Origin: an uncultured Clostridia bacterium
GTDB lineage: Bacteria; Bacillota; Clostridia; Oscillospirales; Oscillospiraceae
DNA length: 7,750 bases
Assembly (NCBI GenBank): GCA_946539175.1
Contig: CAMNHH010000102.1
Coordinates: 1 to 7,750 of the forward strand
Direction: 5' to 3'
How positions within the stretch are numbered: the stretch's first letter is position 1; each line of letters begins with the position of its first letter. Shown here one piece after another: positions 6,309-7,750 of the stretch. The position numbers and the translations under genes were made by a program. The notes under the pieces are model-generated. The model was not told the DNA's origin, ran no database searches, and worked only from the letters and a program-made list of their open reading frames with translations.

Positions 6309-7103
6309 TCAGCCCGCCAGACGCAGCAGCAGTCCGATCAGCTCCCGCAGATCCCAGCTCCGCCCCACGGGGGACACAAACGCCGGGGCCTGGGCGCTGA
6401 CGGTCCGCCTGCGGGGCCGGGGCTCTGACAGGGGCCAGCCCAGGGAGACCAGGTAGGCGTAGGACTTGTCCCGCATGGCCAGGGCCGCCCGTCCGTAGGC
6501 GGTGTCGTGGACGGCCTGATGCAGCACGTTCAGATCCCGGAAGACCGCCGCCTCCCCCAGCCCCAGGGTGGCCCGGATGCGGCTGAGATAGGCCGCTGCG
6601 CCGCCGCTGCCGAACTGGTTGATGATCACCGCAAAGTAGGCCGCCGTGGCGTCGCTCTCCATGCCCCAGGCCCTGGCTTGGGAAAGGTAGCCCAGAATGT
6701 CCCGCCGGGCCAGGGCGTCCTGGGCCGCCCGTCCGTCCGGGGAGGCCAGCAGGGCGGAGACCCGCTCCGCCTCCGCCCCCGAAAGGGAGCGGCTTTTCCA
6801 GCTTGCAGCCGGGGACACAATCTCCAGGTAGAGGGACCTGGTCAGATAGTTGGCACAGCCCGGCCAGCCCTCCAGGGCAAAGCGCAGCAGCTCCAGGGCC
6901 CGGGGGCCGTGCCACTGGAGCAGCCCCAGAGAGACCGCGCCGCCGTCGTCGGCGTTGACGGAGCCGTAGTCCCCCTCCGCCTGGAGGAAAAAGCCCTTCA
7001 GCGCCTCCACCAGGGCCTCGTCCGGGTCGGCGGCAGCCGCCCGGGGCGTCAGCGGCAGAAGCAGCAGGACTGCCAGGAGCCAGCAAAGGATTCGCAGCTT
7101 CAT
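6309..7103 (-). CDS. Secreted lysozyme-like (peptidoglycan hydrolase-type) protein
   Basis: This 264-residue protein starts at ATG 7101-7103, with GGAGGG (7111-7116) 7 nt upstream. Residues 1-25 are a signal peptide: K2 and R4, a hydrophobic core (LLAVLLLLPL), and a PRAAAA-D cleavage region; no lipobox is seen. The mature protein opens with a segment, residues 43-69, reading EGDYGSVNADDGGAVSLGLLQWHG. From memory this resembles a lysozyme-like domain in clostridial and phage cell-wall hydrolases (EG.Y..VN..D.GA.S.G..QWHG). E43 is the best candidate catalytic acid, and INQFGSGG (161-168) a second conserved-looking patch. A basic, proline-containing linker (about 227-240) precedes a C-terminal amphipathic helix (247-262). 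It probably acts on cell-wall glycans outside the membrane, but substrate and activity are unproven. No strong terminator follows the stop at 6309-6311. The frame stays open upstream of this start, but that extension crosses its own promoter region and runs antisense to nfnA. Confidence 0.65.
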   Translation of the reverse strand: MKLRILCWLLAVLLLLPLTPRAAAADPDEALVEALKGFFLQAEGDYGSVNADDGGAVSLGLLQWHGPRALELLRFALEGWPGCANYLTRSLYLEIVSPAASWKSRSLSGAEAERVSALLASPDGRAAQDALARRDILGYLSQARAWGMESDATAAYFAVIINQFGSGGAAAYLSRIRATLGLGEAAVFRDLNVLHQAVHDTAYGRAALAMRDKSYAYLVSLGWPLSEPRPRRRTVSAQAPAFVSPVGRSWDLRELIGLLLRLAG

Positions 7104-7143
7104 AGTCTTACCCTCCGAATCAGCAGATTTCGCTCTTTGCTCC

Positions 7144-7152
7144 AGTGTAGCA
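7144..7152 (-). promoter_or_regulatory. Possible extended -10 promoter of the lysozyme-like gene
   Basis: On the minus strand TGC precedes TACACT (-10 at 7144-7149), about 40 nt upstream of the start codon. There is no good -35 at 15-18 nt, so the call rests on the extended -10 and position alone. Confidence 0.35.
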
Positions 7153-7153
7153 C

Positions 7154-7211
7154 AGCCGGGCCGCAAAAGCCGTCGAAGCCCGACGGAAGGAGACCCGGAA
7201 ATCTCCCGGCT
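7154..7211. repeat. Nested inverted repeats between the divergent promoters
   Basis: An outer inverted repeat AGCCGGG (7154-7160) / CCCGGCT (7205-7211) encloses an inner perfect 6-bp stem CCGTCG (7170-7175) / CGACGG (7181-7186). The element lies between the predicted promoters of the lysozyme-like gene and nfnA, so it may be an operator; GC-rich chance symmetry cannot be excluded. Confidence 0.3.
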
Positions 7212-7227
7212 TTTCCCCCTTTCCCGG

Positions 7228-7255
7228 TTGATTTTCTGGAAAATAGATGTATAAT
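7228..7255 (+). promoter_or_regulatory. Predicted sigma-A promoter of nfnA
   Basis: TTGATT (7228-7233) and a perfect TATAAT (7250-7255) are separated by 16 nt. The start of transcription would be near 7262, giving a leader of about 56 nt. The -10 context TGTATAATA is identical to that of the nifJ promoter on the other strand. Confidence 0.75.
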
Positions 7256-7270
7256 AGAACGTGGCACACA

Positions 7271-7286
7271 ATTTCCGCAAGGAAAT
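7271..7286 (+). promoter_or_regulatory. Small GNRA-capped hairpin in the nfnA leader
   Basis: A perfect 6-bp stem ATTTCC/GGAAAT is capped by GCAA, a stable GNRA tetraloop. It lies 16 nt upstream of the ribosome binding site AAGGAG (7303-7308). It could stabilise the mRNA 5' end; no regulatory role is shown. Confidence 0.4.
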
Positions 7287-7317
7287 CAGTAAAGGAACCT
7301 CGAAGGAGCGTGTTTTC

Positions 7318-7750
7318 ATGTACCAAATCGTCCGCAAGAAAGAACTGAACCCCACCGTGACCCAGATGGAGATCCTGGCGCCCATGGTGGCCCGCAAGGC
7401 CAGGCCCGGCCAGTTCATCATTCTCCGGGTGAATGAAGAGGGCGAACGCATTCCCCTGACCGTTGCCGGAACCAACGCCGAGGAAGGCACCGTCAAGATC
7501 ATCTTCCAGATCGTGGGCGCCACCACCGCGCTGCTCAACGCCAAAAACGAGGGCGAGTTTATCCAGGATTTCGTGGGGCCTCTTGGCGTCGCCACCCATA
7601 CCGACGGCATCCAAAAGGTCTGCATCGTGGGCGGCGGCGTGGGCTGCGCCATCGCCATGCCCGTGGCCCAGGAGTTCCACCGCCTGGGGGCGGAGGTCAC
7701 CTCCATCATCGGCTTCCGGAATAAGGACCTTCTGATCTTAGAGGACGAGT
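7318..7750 (+). CDS. nfnA: Ferredoxin-NADP+ reductase subunit alpha, NfnA-type (3' end outside window)
   Basis: The ATG at 7318-7320 follows AAGGAG (7303-7308) at 9-nt spacing; 144 residues are visible before the window ends in an open frame. The N-terminal beta-barrel carries the flavin-binding RIPLT (44-48) and DFVGPLG (84-90), followed by the nucleotide-binding GGGVG (105-109) and TSIIGFRNKDLL (128-139). This order is typical of NfnA, also annotated as sulfide dehydrogenase beta subunit or PyrK-like reductase. The C-terminal [2Fe-2S] cysteines expected in the family lie beyond the window. With NfnB, normally encoded immediately downstream, it forms the cytoplasmic electron-bifurcating enzyme that couples reduced ferredoxin and NADH to reduction of two NADP+. 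PyrK, the dihydroorotate dehydrogenase electron-transfer subunit, is the main alternative, but RIPLT and the RNKDLL motif favour NfnA. It is transcribed divergently from the lysozyme-like gene. Confidence 0.85.
   Translation, partial: MYQIVRKKELNPTVTQMEILAPMVARKARPGQFIILRVNEEGERIPLTVAGTNAEEGTVKIIFQIVGATTALLNAKNEGEFIQDFVGPLGVATHTDGIQKVCIVGGGVGCAIAMPVAQEFHRLGAEVTSIIGFRNKDLLILEDE

Noticed and set aside
7104..7709. Upstream extension of the lysozyme-like frame, and other minus-strand frames opposite nfnA
   Set aside because: The extension would cross the predicted promoter and run antisense to nfnA. The ATG at 7101-7103 has an excellent GGAGGG site and is followed by a signal peptide, which must be N-terminal.
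1..7750. CRISPR array, tRNA, rRNA, insertion sequence or phage attachment site
   Set aside because: No regularly spaced repeats, no tRNA- or rRNA-like sequences and no transposase or integrase coding sequence were seen.

Overview
The window looks like chromosomal DNA from a GC-rich, strictly anaerobic Clostridia-type Firmicute, plausibly a gut Oscillospiraceae-like organism. The reasons are strong AGGAG-type ribosome binding sites, sigma-A-type promoters, compact GC-rich terminators, and a gene set built on ferredoxin and flavin redox chemistry: pyruvate:ferredoxin oxidoreductase, the NfnA-type ferredoxin/NADP reductase subunit, an Fe-S flavoprotein and a FucO-type iron alcohol dehydrogenase. 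The lineage is inferred from gene content and composition; no rRNA or other taxonomic marker is present.

Layout. (1) Positions 1-373, plus strand: the 3' end of a small gene resembling the DUF4867 family. It converges on (2) a minus-strand operon at 2246-431, fucO (lactaldehyde reductase) followed after 40 nt by an iron-sulfur flavoprotein; a perfect 28-bp palindrome at 389-416 can terminate both converging transcripts. The fucO promoter is at 2281-2309, with a 7-bp direct repeat just upstream of its -35. (3) Positions 2340-2497: a gene-free block of consecutive hairpins bracketed by an imperfect inverted repeat. (4) Positions 6105-2575, minus strand: a full-length nifJ/PFOR gene with its own near-consensus promoter (6243-6271), a structured leader of about 130 nt, and a strong terminator at 2534-2561. 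(5) Positions 7103-6309, minus strand: a secreted lysozyme-like protein. (6) From 7318, plus strand, running off the window: nfnA, divergent from the lysozyme-like gene, with its own promoter.

How the genes fit together. NifJ oxidises pyruvate to acetyl-CoA, CO2 and reduced ferredoxin. NfnAB, of which only the start of NfnA is visible, moves electrons between reduced ferredoxin, NADH and NADP+. FucO disposes of NADH by reducing lactaldehyde to 1,2-propanediol. The Fe-S flavoprotein is a possible further electron carrier. The common theme is redox balance in fermentation, but each unit appears to be transcribed separately.

No previously undescribed multi-gene system was found. The best leads are non-coding: a nifJ leader with mutually exclusive hairpins and a perfect anti-Shine-Dalgarno hexamer, the hairpin cluster at 2340-2497, and the direct repeat upstream of the fucO promoter.
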